Assembly: GCF_024758505.1 (NCBI RefSeq)
Contig: NZ_CP077970.1
Location: 6,758,001-6,822,000 of the forward strand
Reading direction: 5' to 3'
Length of the DNA stretch: 64,000 nucleotides
DNA from: Bradyrhizobium arachidis
GTDB taxonomy: Bacteria; Pseudomonadota; Alphaproteobacteria; Rhizobiales; Xanthobacteraceae
The translations under genes and the position numbers were made by a program. The notes beneath the pieces were generated by a model, which was not told the origin of the DNA, did no database searches, and worked only from the letters and a program-made list of their open reading frames with translations. Below are positions 26,272-34,769 of the stretch, in pieces (position 1 is the stretch's first letter; each line of letters begins with the position of its first letter).

Positions 26272-26375
26272 GCCGGCTCACCGCCGATTGCCGGTGGAGC
26301 GGCCTCGGCCTCAACTGCCCCCCATCCCGGGTCGGGGCCGGCTTCCCGGCGCGAGACCGTGGCCGTCTCGCGCGA
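26272..26375 (+). ncRNA. Candidate stress-induced small RNA
   Basis: Starts where a transcript from the EcfG-type promoter would begin and ends in a perfect hairpin GCGCGAGAC (26349-26357), 7-base loop, GTCTCGCGC (26365-26373). The interval is GC-rich with further pairing potential and lacks an ORF. No U tract follows the hairpin, so the 3' end is uncertain. This is a prediction. Confidence 0.3.
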
Positions 26376-26433
26376 TCCCTCAGCCGAGCGCGACAAGATC
26401 ATTGACTCAGCTCTTTGAGAAGGGACCACTTCG

Positions 26434-26640
26434 CTAGATCTCAAGGCACGGAATAGCGAAGTTTTCGCAGATCGAGGCAAAGACCCTTTTCGCCTCAGCA
26501 TTCTCGAAGCAAAAGCGCGCTCCCTTCTCGCCCCGCTCGATCCACCAGTCCACTTTGTGGCTTCGTGAAATGCGGGATGCCTCATCGCGCAGTTGGTCCA
26601 ATTGACGGCCATAGGCGCGGACGATTACGCAATCTGCCAT
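26434..26640 (-). CDS. Small hypothetical protein
   Basis: 68 residues from ATG: MADCVIVRAYGRQLDQLRDE, then VDWWIERGEKGARFCFENAE and a hydrophobic end. Alternating strand and helix pattern of a small soluble alpha/beta protein; no known family. It lies just downstream of another small gene on the same strand. Confidence 0.5.
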   Translation of the reverse strand: MADCVIVRAYGRQLDQLRDEASRISRSHKVDWWIERGEKGARFCFENAEAKRVFASICENFAIPCLEI

Positions 26641-26649
26641 CGAGACTCT

Positions 26650-26844
26650 CTACTCAGAAGGACCGCTTGTCTTGCGCGGACTGCTCAAGTTTCGCATTAC
26701 GTGTTCGGCTTGCTCCATCGTGAGATTGGCCGCCAAATTGGTTCCGATTTGCGCCGGTCCCTTGCGTTCTCGATCATAAACCATCCAACCCTTGCCTCCC
26801 TTCCGAATAAAAAATCTTGCCTGCAAAGGCGTATTATCACTCAA
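26650..26844 (-). CDS. Small hypothetical protein (KGWMVYDRERKGPA type)
   Basis: 64 residues from a TTG start. The core RKGGKGWMVYDRERKGPAQI and the helix LTMEQAEHVMRNL define a small family abundant in Bradyrhizobium. Located 9 bases before the next small gene on the same strand, so the two likely form one transcript. Confidence 0.6.
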   Translation of the reverse strand: MSDNTPLQARFFIRKGGKGWMVYDRERKGPAQIGTNLAANLTMEQAEHVMRNLSSPRKTSGPSE

Positions 26845-27107
26845 ATGATCGGCTCCCCTGAATGCCTGCCGCGGTTTCGCTATGTAGCGGGATCAACAAT
26901 ATGGCCGAGTGCATTCGCCTATGTGAATCTTGAGTCGCCTTTAACGCGGCTCAGTTCTGCGATCCGAGGCAAGTGGAAGGAAGCGTCGCGCGAGATCGAT
27001 TTTTCCGAATCAAGCGAGGTAAGGAACAAGCGGCAATTGCCGGCATTATTTGTTCGCTCCGATGGGAGAACGCGACTACCGACGACGTATATTAGTATGG
27101 GGGCCCC

Positions 27108-27320
27108 ATGCATGATCGCGAGCGGTTGCACGAGCGCATATCCTTTTTGCATCAACTTCTTGAGGAACTCGCTTCACGAGTTTCAGAACTGAAAACGCTC
27201 CAAGACAGAGTAGCGCGGCCGAAGGCAAAGTGTTCGGTGAGGTACGCAAAGCCAGGAAGGCGGTTTGTGAGGCAACGGGGAATGGCTGGCCAGCCACGCC
27301 CGGACCCTGAATCGGCGTAA
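27108..27320 (+). CDS. Possible small coiled-coil protein
   Basis: 70 codons with an N-terminal helical stretch LHERISFLHQLLEELASRVS that could form a coiled coil and a basic tail. No ribosome site is evident, so coding status is doubtful. Confidence 0.25.
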   Translation: MHDRERLHERISFLHQLLEELASRVSELKTLQDRVARPKAKCSVRYAKPGRRFVRQRGMAGQPRPDPESA

Positions 27321-27365
27321 GACCTGAGGATTTGAGTGCTTCCCGCCCCAATGGGGGGCAGGACT

Positions 27366-27539
27366 GTGAACGATTACCGAGAGCAATTTGAAAAAATGTC
27401 CATTGATGAGATGTGGGCTCTCCACACGGAAGTCGGCCAAATTCTCGCTGCAAGGCTGGTTGCCAAAAAGCAAAAATTGGAAAAGCGACTTCAACAGCTC
27501 GGCCAGCCAACGCGGTCGCGCGATTCCACAGAAGATTGA
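27366..27539 (+). CDS. H-NS-like N-terminal fragment
   Basis: 57 residues from a GTG at 27366: MNDYREQFEKMSIDEMWALH, then TEVGQILAARLVAKKQKLEK and RLQQL. This matches the N-terminal oligomerisation helix of rhizobial H-NS/Ros-like histone family proteins. The C-terminal DNA-binding AT-hook-like domain is missing; the frame stops soon after PTRSRDSTED. It is probably a truncated gene, though a short dominant-negative-like form cannot be excluded. Confidence 0.45.
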   Translation: MNDYREQFEKMSIDEMWALHTEVGQILAARLVAKKQKLEKRLQQLGQPTRSRDSTED

Positions 27540-27666
27540 ATGAAGTCCCATCACCGGCGGTGTCCGCACCGGCAAATTCCAGCGTGCGAAAAAGACAGAT
27601 CAGGCAGAATTTCCTAAAGGCCTCGCGCGGGGCTGGCCGAGCTCCGCCACCGGCAGAAGACTGCTC

Positions 27667-27800
27667 CTCGACTAACGTCTGAGCTTCCGGTTCACAAATG
27701 TTGTGGTGTTGTGGCGGGAACACTCGGCACCGGGAAGGCTCGGCAATCCGGGGAGTGCCTACTTGTTCGAAAGCTTCGAAACCCCGGAAAGGGCCGCTGA
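27667..27800. repeat. Dispersed repeat, copy 1
   Basis: Aligns with 36496-36624 at roughly two-thirds identity: shared landmarks in order are AACGTCT, ACAAATGTTGTGG, GGAAC, GGCAA, CGGGGAG and ACCCCGGA followed by GGCCGCTGA. It lies in a gene-free stretch between the H-NS-like fragment and the RTX-like gene. Confidence 0.6.
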
Positions 27801-27995
27801 TCTCCAGGTCGCGGCCCTCTTGCGCATTCGGGTCGGCGTCGACATAGCTTTCAACGCGGGGCAGTTGGAGTTTTGCGTATGGCTTCGCCCTCGATCACGC
27901 CGTCCGATCGCCTCGATCGCGACATCTACCTTGTGCTGGAGGATTTCGGTGCCCAGGGCTCCGACCACCCGAGTGCCACGCCGGGTTTCAACGTA

Positions 27996-28020
27996 GGAAC
28001 GAGCGTTGGTTCCGCGGGTT
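27996..28020 (+). promoter_or_regulatory. Weak EcfG-like promoter before the RTX-like gene
   Basis: GGAAC (27996-28000), 16-base spacer, GGTT (28017-28020): three of four -10 bases match the EcfG consensus. It lies ~140 bases before the RTX-like start codon. Confidence 0.3.
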
Positions 28021-28162
28021 TATGCTGCAGGACGCAAATGCGTCCCGGACATGCCGCATGCAGCGCAATCGCCGAAAACAGACGAAGTCCCTGGAAGAGC
28101 GTCTCGCAGACGCCAAAATCGGTATTTGACCCATGCATGAGTGGAGCACTTCGGAGGCTCAC

Positions 28163-29524
28163 ATGGCAACGCTCTTTGGAGATACCAGCGGCACTCTTTT
28201 TGACAAGGAAAAAGGCGCAGCCCAAATCCTCGTAGGCACGAATGACCAAGACAACCTTCTTTATGGCGACGCGGGGGTGTCGCTCATTGACTCCGCCCGG
28301 GGTGGCGGCGACAAGCTGATCGGCGGCGATAACAGCGGCAGCGGCATTGTTTCCAACATCCTTTTTGGCGATGCGCAAGAAATGTTCAATTTCGCTCGGG
28401 GCGGCAACGACGAGCTGATCGGCGGCGATAACAGCGGCAGCCCGGAATTGTTTGTCAACTCGCTTATCGGCGACGCGGGAACGATGTTCGATTCCGCTCG
28501 AGGCGGCGACGACAAGCTGACGGGCGGCGACAACAACGGCAGCTTGGGCCTTTTTTTTAACGAACTTGTCGGCGATGCGTACGAAATGACCGGGTCCGCT
28601 CAGGGCGGCAACGACACCCTGACCGCCGGCGACAACAACAGCGGCAACTTCATTTCTGGAAACAGCCTTTACGGCGATGCCGCCTTTATGACCGGGTCCG
28701 CTCAGGGCGGCAACGACATCCTGTCTGGCGGCGACAACAGCGGCCACGGCGTTTTTGCAGATTCCCTTTACGGCGATGCCTACGAAATGACCGACTCCGC
28801 TCAGGGCGGCAACGACACCCTGACCGGCGGCGACAACAGCGGCAGCGGCGGCACTATCAGTGTGTACCTTTCCGGCGATGCCCAGGAAATGTCCGGGTCC
28901 GCTCAGGGCGGCAACGACACCCTGATCGGCGGCAACGACAGCGGCAGCGTCTTTGCGTTTGCAAACATTCTTTTGGGCGATGCCTCCGAAATGACCGGGT
29001 CCGCTCAGGGCGGCAACGACACCCTCACCGGCGGCGACATCAGCGGCAACGGCGGCAGTAACTCCCTTTTCGGCGATGCCTTCGAAATGAGCGAGTCCGC
29101 TCAGGGAGGCAACGACACCCTCACCGGCGGCACCAACAGCGGCAGCGGCTTTGTTGAAAACACCCTTCTCGGCGATGCCCGGGTAATGACTGGGTCCGCT
29201 CAGGGTGGCAATGACCGACTTATCAGTGGCATCAACACCACCGATCAGATGTGGGGTGATGCGGAATTCCTGTTGGACTCTGCCACCGGCGGCCACGATA
29301 CCTTTGTGTTCGTGGGTGCGTTCGGGGACGATTTTGTGAACGACTTCCACCAGGGCGAGGACACATTAGAGTTCCGGGTGGCCGGCGTCGCGGACTTCGG
29401 CGACCTCGACATAGACGTCATTGGTTCCGACACCGTCATCAGCACCACGGTTTCCGCAACCGACACGGTCACCCTCGTCGGCTTCACCGGCACGCTAACG
29501 GATAGCGACTTTCTATTTTCTTGA
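28163..29524 (+). CDS. RTX-like repeat protein, probably type I secreted
   Basis: 453 residues from the ATG at 28163 (MATLFGDTSGTLFD) with GGAGG upstream. Residues ~35-390 consist of about eleven units of 32-34 residues with the pattern GDA-x2-M-x-SAQGGNDTLTGGDN, ending in GSG plus a variable stretch. The GGNDTLTGG core is a calcium-binding RTX nonapeptide, but each unit carries only one instead of a tandem array. The last ~75 residues (HDTFVFVGAFGDDFVNDFH; FTGTLTDSDFLFS) are a typical C-terminal type I secretion signal domain. No transporter genes are adjacent. The repeats are also visible at DNA level. Confidence 0.8.
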   Translation: MATLFGDTSGTLFDKEKGAAQILVGTNDQDNLLYGDAGVSLIDSARGGGDKLIGGDNSGSGIVSNILFGDAQEMFNFARGGNDELIGGDNSGSPELFVNSLIGDAGTMFDSARGGDDKLTGGDNNGSLGLFFNELVGDAYEMTGSAQGGNDTLTAGDNNSGNFISGNSLYGDAAFMTGSAQGGNDILSGGDNSGHGVFADSLYGDAYEMTDSAQGGNDTLTGGDNSGSGGTISVYLSGDAQEMSGSAQGGNDTLIGGNDSGSVFAFANILLGDASEMTGSAQGGNDTLTGGDISGNGGSNSLFGDAFEMSESAQGGNDTLTGGTNSGSGFVENTLLGDARVMTGSAQGGNDRLISGINTTDQMWGDAEFLLDSATGGHDTFVFVGAFGDDFVNDFHQGEDTLEFRVAGVADFGDLDIDVIGSDTVISTTVSATDTVTLVGFTGTLTDSDFLFS

Positions 29525-29790
29525 GCCAGTTGGCTGTGGAAGCCATCCCGCAATGAAGGCGGCTAAGAGAATTTGCGGCGAAGGGCCCAACTTTGGTGGG
29601 GCCGCCGGCGGAGGTTTAAGAGCCGACGGCCCCGCGCCAGCCACTTCCAATTGCCCTGCCTCAACAGAAACGATGGCCGACGCGAACCAAGCCCCGCATG
29701 TCCGGGGCGGTTCCGTCCCGAGGCATGTGGTGGCTGCTGGGGCGCCCGGCGAAATTCGCAATTTCTGCGATAGCTGCCTATGTTCTGCGC

Positions 29791-30389
29791 ATGCGCATGC
29801 CATACGAACTTTGCCTGGCGATTGCCGGCAAGCAGGTCCCATCAGGACCAGACTGGCTCCATGAAGTGAAGCACGACGGCTACCGGATGCTGGTCATCCG
29901 GCAGGACAAGCGCGTGTGCCTGCTTTCGCGCAATGGCAGCGATTGGACGAAGCGTTATCCGTGGATCGCCGAGGCTGCGCTGAAGAACCGGCAGAAGCAT
30001 TCGTCATCGACGGTGAAGCCGTGATCCTCGGGGTCGACGGCGTGTCCGACTTCACGCCCTGCACTCGCGCAAACTCGATCACGAGGTGCAGCTCTATGCC
30101 TTCGACTGCCTAGCGCTCGACGGCGACGATGTGCGGCCGCTGCCGCTCGAAATGCGCAAAACCAATCTCGAGCGCCTGTTGCGCGGCCGAACGGACGGCA
30201 TCTTCGTGGCGCCGTTCGAGCTGGGGAGATCGGCCCGGATCTGTCCGCGCCGCCTGCAAGATGGGGCTCGAGGGCATCGTCTCCAAGCGGCGCGACCGCG
30301 CCTATCGCGGCGGCCGGCAGCCGCACTGGGTCAAAGTGAAGAACAGAACGCACCCGGCAATTGCACGCGTCGTGGACAGCTTTAGTTGA
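29791..30389 (+). pseudogene. Decayed ATP-dependent DNA ligase
   Basis: Successive frames give WLHEVKHDGYRMLVIRQDK (KxDG motif with the adenylated lysine), FVIDGEAVILGVDGVSDF, LDHEVQLYAFDCLALDGDD, TDGIFVAPFELG and MGLEGIVSKRRDRAYRGG with WVKVKN. Together these are the conserved blocks of the small rhizobial ATP-dependent ligase (LigD ligase-domain type, non-homologous end-joining repair). At least three frameshifts interrupt it. A second ligase fragment begins at the right edge of the window. Confidence 0.85.
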
Positions 30390-30551
30390 CCTCGACCGCG
30401 CGATTGACAATGACAAGAGATCACGCGGCGGGTCGATCCATGAACTCCGACACGTCTTGCCGGAGGACGATTGATCGCCCGATTCCTAGTTGGATAACGA
30501 TGATTTCACCGGCAGCAATGTGCGCCTACCAAGGTGCATCGTGGACTCACG

Positions 30552-30785
30552 TTAGTCCCGACCTGGTCCGGCTTTCAACTTTACGACCTTGTCCAGATCG
30601 AACGAACCTGAGCGCCCGCTCCTCCGGTTCACCACTTGCTCGAGCTCAAGCGCCTCTATTGCGAGCTCGTCCGCCAGCCGTCCGAACAGTGCCCGCTTTT
30701 CTGCGTCTGCAGCTTGCCTGCTCATGAGAGCCAAATCTGAAGCGTCGGCTCGCAGCTTGTCCAATTTTGCCCTGAGGTCCTTCAC
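30552..30785 (-). CDS. Small coiled-coil protein
   Basis: 77 residues from a GTG start preceded by AAGGA. The sequence MKDLRAKLDKLRADASDLAL and RALFGRLADELAIEALELEQ shows continuous heptads, so a short coiled coil is likely. Members of this kind recur in rhizobial accessory regions. Function unknown. Confidence 0.55.
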   Translation of the reverse strand: MKDLRAKLDKLRADASDLALMSRQAADAEKRALFGRLADELAIEALELEQVVNRRSGRSGSFDLDKVVKLKAGPGRD

Positions 30786-30958
30786 GCTGTTCAGGTCCTT
30801 CGCGTCCTTACCGACTGGACAGTCAACGACGGGAACATGCTAGTCGTCCGTTCCTTAACCATTAGTTAGTGACGCGCCGGAGCAAGCCGAGTTCCGCACT
30901 CAGGACGTTTGTAACAAAGCGGAAACGCCGCTTGTTCTCCCAACGTCCTTAAAGATCG

Positions 30959-30984
30959 GGAACAAGTGGCAAGCCGTGTGGGTT
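30959..30984 (+). promoter_or_regulatory. EcfG-like promoter before the 24-residue membrane protein
   Basis: GGAAC (30959-30963), 17-base spacer, GGTT (30981-30984), ending 36 bases before the start codon of the small membrane protein. One mismatch in the -10 box (GGTT for CGTT). Confidence 0.4.
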
Positions 30985-31020
30985 AGCTATCCAAATCATT
31001 GAGCGGAGAAGGAGAGTTCG

Positions 31021-31095
31021 ATGAACAATCTCATTTACTTGGTTGGATTGATTGTTGTGATTGCCGCCGTCCTTTCCTTCTTCGGCCTACGTTAA
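31021..31095 (+). CDS. 24-residue single-span membrane protein
   Basis: ATG at 31021 preceded by GGAGAAGGAGAG. The product MNNLIYLVGLIVVIAAVLSF plus FGLR is one transmembrane helix with a short polar tail. It is followed by a coiled-coil ORF. Very short single-span proteins of this type are typical stress-inducible products in Bradyrhizobium; the EcfG-like site upstream fits. Confidence 0.65.
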   Translation: MNNLIYLVGLIVVIAAVLSFFGLR

Positions 31096-31136
31096 GCAGG
31101 CACAGCTTGCCTCGCGCACTTCAACGAGCTGGAGAA

Positions 31137-31352
31137 ATGCAAAGGGACGCGCTTTTCGATGAATTGAGGCGAATCGAACGCGCGGTCGTGGACGGAGAAC
31201 GGCAGCTCGCGCAGCAAGAGGCGCAGATTGTCGAACTGAAGCGGCAGCAGCTTGATCTGAATAAAGCTCAGGCCGAGCTTGAGAGGCTTCGCGCCAACCA
31301 GCGTCAACTCGAGCAGGACCGGCAACGTCTCCTTTCAATGCTCCAGCCATAG
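31137..31352 (+). CDS. Small coiled-coil protein
   Basis: 71 residues from the ATG at 31137 (MQRDALFDELRRIERAVVDG); an upstream in-frame extension overlaps the membrane-protein gene and is rejected. Charged heptads run through the whole length (LNKAQAELERLRANQRQLEQ), predicting an elongated coiled coil. GGAG lies close before the ATG. Likely co-transcribed with the 24-residue membrane protein. Confidence 0.55.
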   Translation: MQRDALFDELRRIERAVVDGERQLAQQEAQIVELKRQQLDLNKAQAELERLRANQRQLEQDRQRLLSMLQP

Positions 31353-31438
31353 ACCCCCTAACCTCGATCGACCCTGGCAAGTGGCCATAGAAAGCAATAG
31401 TAAGGCCGGAACACAACCCAAGACTTCGAGCCACAGTG

Positions 31439-32297
31439 CTAGCGCGCCATTACTTTCATGTGCGCTGTCCTTCGCAACACATACAAGTTCCAGCCATACA
31501 AGCTTTCGAACAACGGCTTGGTGTGTCTGTCTAGGAAGTCCATTGCCCGAGCCTGCGGCCCCTTCTCGACTATACGCTCAGCCAACCCCAGCGCATCGTT
31601 CTTGATGCCGACCTTTCGGGCCACCCGTCCGCCGCTTACTAAGGGAAGTTGCACGAGCGCCGCGGCCGTGTTGGCAAAAAAGCCGATCTGCATGTCGTGG
31701 TCGACAATCGAAAGCCCTGATCGTTCGATCAGTCGTTTCCATTGCCCCGGGCGAGTGCCACTGCAAATGCGGCTCGCCCGGCGGCAATTTTCGGCCGGCG
31801 GCACGTGCGATCATCAACTCAGTCCTGAAAGCGAGCTCGAAAAGCGTCCAGCCGTTGGGAACGGTCACGAACATCAAACCGCCGTCCTGCAGGTGTTTGG
31901 CGAGTTCCTGCAGCGCGGCCACGGGGTCCGCGAGATGCTCGAGCACGTCGAAAGCCGTAATCAGGGCATATTGGCTTTCGAGTTCGCTGAGAGCGGCGAA
32001 GAGATCGAGGTTTGCGACCAGCCGGTGCTTGCCATTGGCCGGCCAATCGTATTTGCGCTTGTATTCGTTCAGCGTCTCGGCGCTCACGTCGACTGACGTG
32101 ACGCTAAAGCCTTTTTGGACTAGGTCAAAGCTTTCCCGAAGTGAACCAGCCCCAAAGTCCAACACTTCAGCACCGGCCGGCACGACGGCAAGATGTGTCG
32201 CGAAGATGTTCCAGCGATAGACGATCCCACGCGTGTCGCAGCCTTCCGGCTTGGATATGTCATCGGAACGATCGAAGGTGAGAGCGAGACTAGACAT
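31439..32297 (-). pseudogene. SAM-dependent methyltransferase with a frameshift
   Basis: The first ~180 codons encode a class I methyltransferase: motif I AEVLDFGAGSLRESFDLV, acidic loop VTSVDVSAETL, motif YALITAFDVLEHLADP and LQDGGLMFVTVPNG. Near 31755 one extra G in a run of four shifts the frame; after removing it the protein continues HSPGQWKRLIERSGLSIVDH to the stop at 31439. It could be a sequencing error, a recent mutation or programmed. Overlaps the neighbouring methyltransferase region, suggesting a surface-sugar or lipid modification pair. Confidence 0.7.
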
Positions 32298-32306
32298 CGA
32301 TTCCGC

Positions 32307-33068
32307 CTAATGCCTTGTAAAGCGGAATTGCTGCGTCCCGTGCTCGCGCGGATCGGCAGCGCGCTCGGTCACGCGATACCCCTCATGAGCTGCAACGAAC
32401 GCGTTTCCGGAAATCCAATGTCTCGCATACCTGACAAGCTTGTCCTTACCTGCGGCCTCCAGGCCGGGCCCGTTATCACTGAGAAAGGACGTTTGGACTT
32501 CCGGTTCTACGATGCCGTCGGTGATCGGTACTCGATGCCATACCATCGTTGCAGGCCGCGCTGCGCAAAGCGCTTTGATCGTGTCTATCGCGACAGGAAC
32601 GTATTGAATCGCTCCGTTCGAGTGCATTAACTCGATCTCACCCAACCAATCCGCCGCCTTCGCGATCTCATCGAAGAACATCAGCCGGTTGGTCGCCAAT
32701 TCCCGCGCTCGCCGCACCATGGCGGACGTTTCCACCACAGCCCAGCGAATGTCCGGTGATTGCTTCCGGGCAATCTTGTAGTGGATGCCAGCGCCGCCTC
32801 CGAAGTCGAGCACCGTCTTGACGCCTGCGACGAGTGGCCACTCGCCTACGGGCACGTAACTCGCGGTCTTCCGAAAAATCGTCTCAACGAGTTCGGGGTT
32901 TTCGTAGCCTTCAATTACCTCGGTGGGCGGAAACAGCTTACGCCTTACCTTCTGTATGAAGTTCACTGACGGCTCCGCCGCTACTCTTTTTGCTTGTGCA
33001 ACTCCCCTAACACAATCAGAAACATTTAGAAACAATTCCTTAGGCTTACGGCATTTCGTCTTGCCCAT
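32307..33068 (-). CDS. TIGR04325-like methyltransferase
   Basis: 253 residues from the ATG at 33068. Motifs: VIEGYENPELVETIFRKTAS, VKTVLDFGGGAGIHYKIARK (SAM-binding loop), RWAVVETSAMVRRARELA and VWHRVPITDG. These fit the TIGR04325 family of putative methyltransferases, often found in polysaccharide loci. It is followed 9 bases later by the frameshifted methyltransferase on the same strand; the two likely act together. Confidence 0.7.
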   Translation of the reverse strand: MGKTKCRKPKELFLNVSDCVRGVAQAKRVAAEPSVNFIQKVRRKLFPPTEVIEGYENPELVETIFRKTASYVPVGEWPLVAGVKTVLDFGGGAGIHYKIARKQSPDIRWAVVETSAMVRRARELATNRLMFFDEIAKAADWLGEIELMHSNGAIQYVPVAIDTIKALCAARPATMVWHRVPITDGIVEPEVQTSFLSDNGPGLEAAGKDKLVRYARHWISGNAFVAAHEGYRVTERAADPREHGTQQFRFTRH

Positions 33069-33119
33069 CGACCGACGGCGGCGTTTGATCCCTCCGGCGG
33101 CAGCCCCGGGGCTTGATCG

Positions 33120-34769
33120 ATGGTCAACGCGCTCGTTGTTCACAAGGCTCAGTTGCCAAGAGCGCAGCTCGCGTCACGCGCTGCCCAATACGTCCGCATG
33201 TCGACCGAGCGGCAGCAGTACTCGATTGAAAATCAGGCCACTGTCATTGCGGCCTTTGCCCACGCCCACAACCTGACGATTGTCCGGACCTACCGCGACG
33301 AGGGCGAGAGCGGTCTTCATCTCAAGAACCGCGACGGATTGAAGCGGTTGCTCGAGCACGTCCAGAGCGGCGATACCGACTTCGGCCATATCCTGGTCTA
33401 CGACGTAAGCCGCTGGGGCCGCTTCCAGGATATCGACGAAAGCGCACACCACGAGTTCGTTTGCAAGCAAGCCGGCATCAAGGTCGCCTACTGCGCCGAA
33501 CAGTTTGAGAATGATGGCAGCATGCTGTCGAGCATCGTCAAGAACCTTAAGAGAGTAATGGCGGCCGAGTTTAGTCGCGAGCTATCGGCCAAAGTCCATG
33601 CCGGCGTTTGCAGGTTGGTTCGCAACGGCTATGCGCCCGGTGGCCGAAAAGGCTTCGGAATCGAACGCGAATTGGTTGACGAGAAATCTCAGTCTCGGGG
33701 CGTTTTAAAACCAGGCGAGCGCAAATTCATCGCCACCGATCATATAAGGCTAAGACCTGGCGACAGGGATGAAGTGGCAATAGTAAGGTGGATGTTCACT
33801 CGGTTCTTGGAAGTGAAGTCAGAAACTGTCATTGCCGACGAGCTAAACCGCAAGGCCATTCTAACCTCAGCGAGGAGGCGCTGGACTCGATACTCTGTCA
33901 CTCGGGTTCTCAAGAATGAGAACTACATTGGGAATCTAGTTTACAATCGTCACTCAAAGAAGCTGAATAGCCGCTTAGTACCCAACCCACCAGAGCTGTG
34001 GGTTCGAACCAAAGGCTGCATCGAACCGATCATTGAACGCGAAACTTTCGTTGAGGCAAACAAGATCATCAGTGAGCGTCGAGTAGACCTCTTGACGGAG
34101 GACGAAATGTTGTCTCGGTTGCGTAAGACGCTGATGGAGGAAGGACGTCTCAGTCCAAGGATCATTGATCGAGCCGTAGGTCTTCCCTCTTACCCCACAT
34201 ACAGGGCACATTTCGGCAATCTGCGAAATGCCTACAGGTTGATTGGCTACACCTCAAATCGGAACACTGAATATCTTGATCACCGGCAAATGTGGGCTGA
34301 GGAAAAAGCCAAGCTCGCGGCCCAAGTCGCCGAGAAGCTCAAGGCGGCTGGGGTGCGCCTCCGATGCTCGACTGACTGCATCGAGTTGAAGAGAGGCTTG
34401 AGCATTTCTTTTCGAACTGCCCGATGGCGGGCCGGGGCAAAGGCGAACCATGCTTGCTATTGGATCATCCAACGCGGAGGAATGCCTGACGGATGGATCG
34501 CTGCCATCCGATTGACCGAGCAGAGCAGATCCGTGTTTGACTACGTGTTGTTGTCAACAGACGGGACGAGCGGTCGAACGGTCAAATTCTCGGAGAGAGC
34601 CCGCATACGGCGCCGGATGAGCCGCTACGAAACGCCTCAGGCGCTGGCTCGTGCAGTTATCCGACGTGTAACCATGCCAAGCCGTACTTCCCTACCCAAG
34701 CCAGCGCGGCCGAACAAGCGAACGAAACTAGACCGGCCCAAAGCCAAGAACGGCCACGCACGGCGCTGA
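33120..34769 (+). CDS. Large serine recombinase
   Basis: 549 residues. The N-terminal resolvase domain has the nucleophile Ser28 in AAQYVRMSTERQQYS, with TYRDEGESG, LVYDVSRWGRF and the arginine-rich helix that follow. The Recombinase domain (GGRKGFGIERE, KNENYIGNLVYN) comes next, then a variable C-terminus with a coiled-coil segment and a very basic tail. Such proteins integrate or excise mobile elements. No zinc-ribbon cysteines are visible. It overlaps no partner; upstream genes run the other way. Confidence 0.92.
   Translation: MVNALVVHKAQLPRAQLASRAAQYVRMSTERQQYSIENQATVIAAFAHAHNLTIVRTYRDEGESGLHLKNRDGLKRLLEHVQSGDTDFGHILVYDVSRWGRFQDIDESAHHEFVCKQAGIKVAYCAEQFENDGSMLSSIVKNLKRVMAAEFSRELSAKVHAGVCRLVRNGYAPGGRKGFGIERELVDEKSQSRGVLKPGERKFIATDHIRLRPGDRDEVAIVRWMFTRFLEVKSETVIADELNRKAILTSARRRWTRYSVTRVLKNENYIGNLVYNRHSKKLNSRLVPNPPELWVRTKGCIEPIIERETFVEANKIISERRVDLLTEDEMLSRLRKTLMEEGRLSPRIIDRAVGLPSYPTYRAHFGNLRNAYRLIGYTSNRNTEYLDHRQMWAEEKAKLAAQVAEKLKAAGVRLRCSTDCIELKRGLSISFRTARWRAGAKANHACYWIIQRGGMPDGWIAAIRLTEQSRSVFDYVLLSTDGTSGRTVKFSERARIRRRMSRYETPQALARAVIRRVTMPSRTSLPKPARPNKRTKLDRPKAKNGHARR

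Noticed and set aside
28280..29260. Regular DNA repeats suggesting a CRISPR array
   Set aside because: The ~100-bp period stays in frame and encodes the RTX-like protein; there are no short identical repeats with unique spacers and no cas genes.
27926..29350. 474-codon open frame antisense to the RTX-like gene
   Set aside because: It mirrors the repeats of the real gene; its periodic Ala/Val/Gly-rich product is an artefact of repeated GC-rich codons read backwards, and it lacks a ribosome site.
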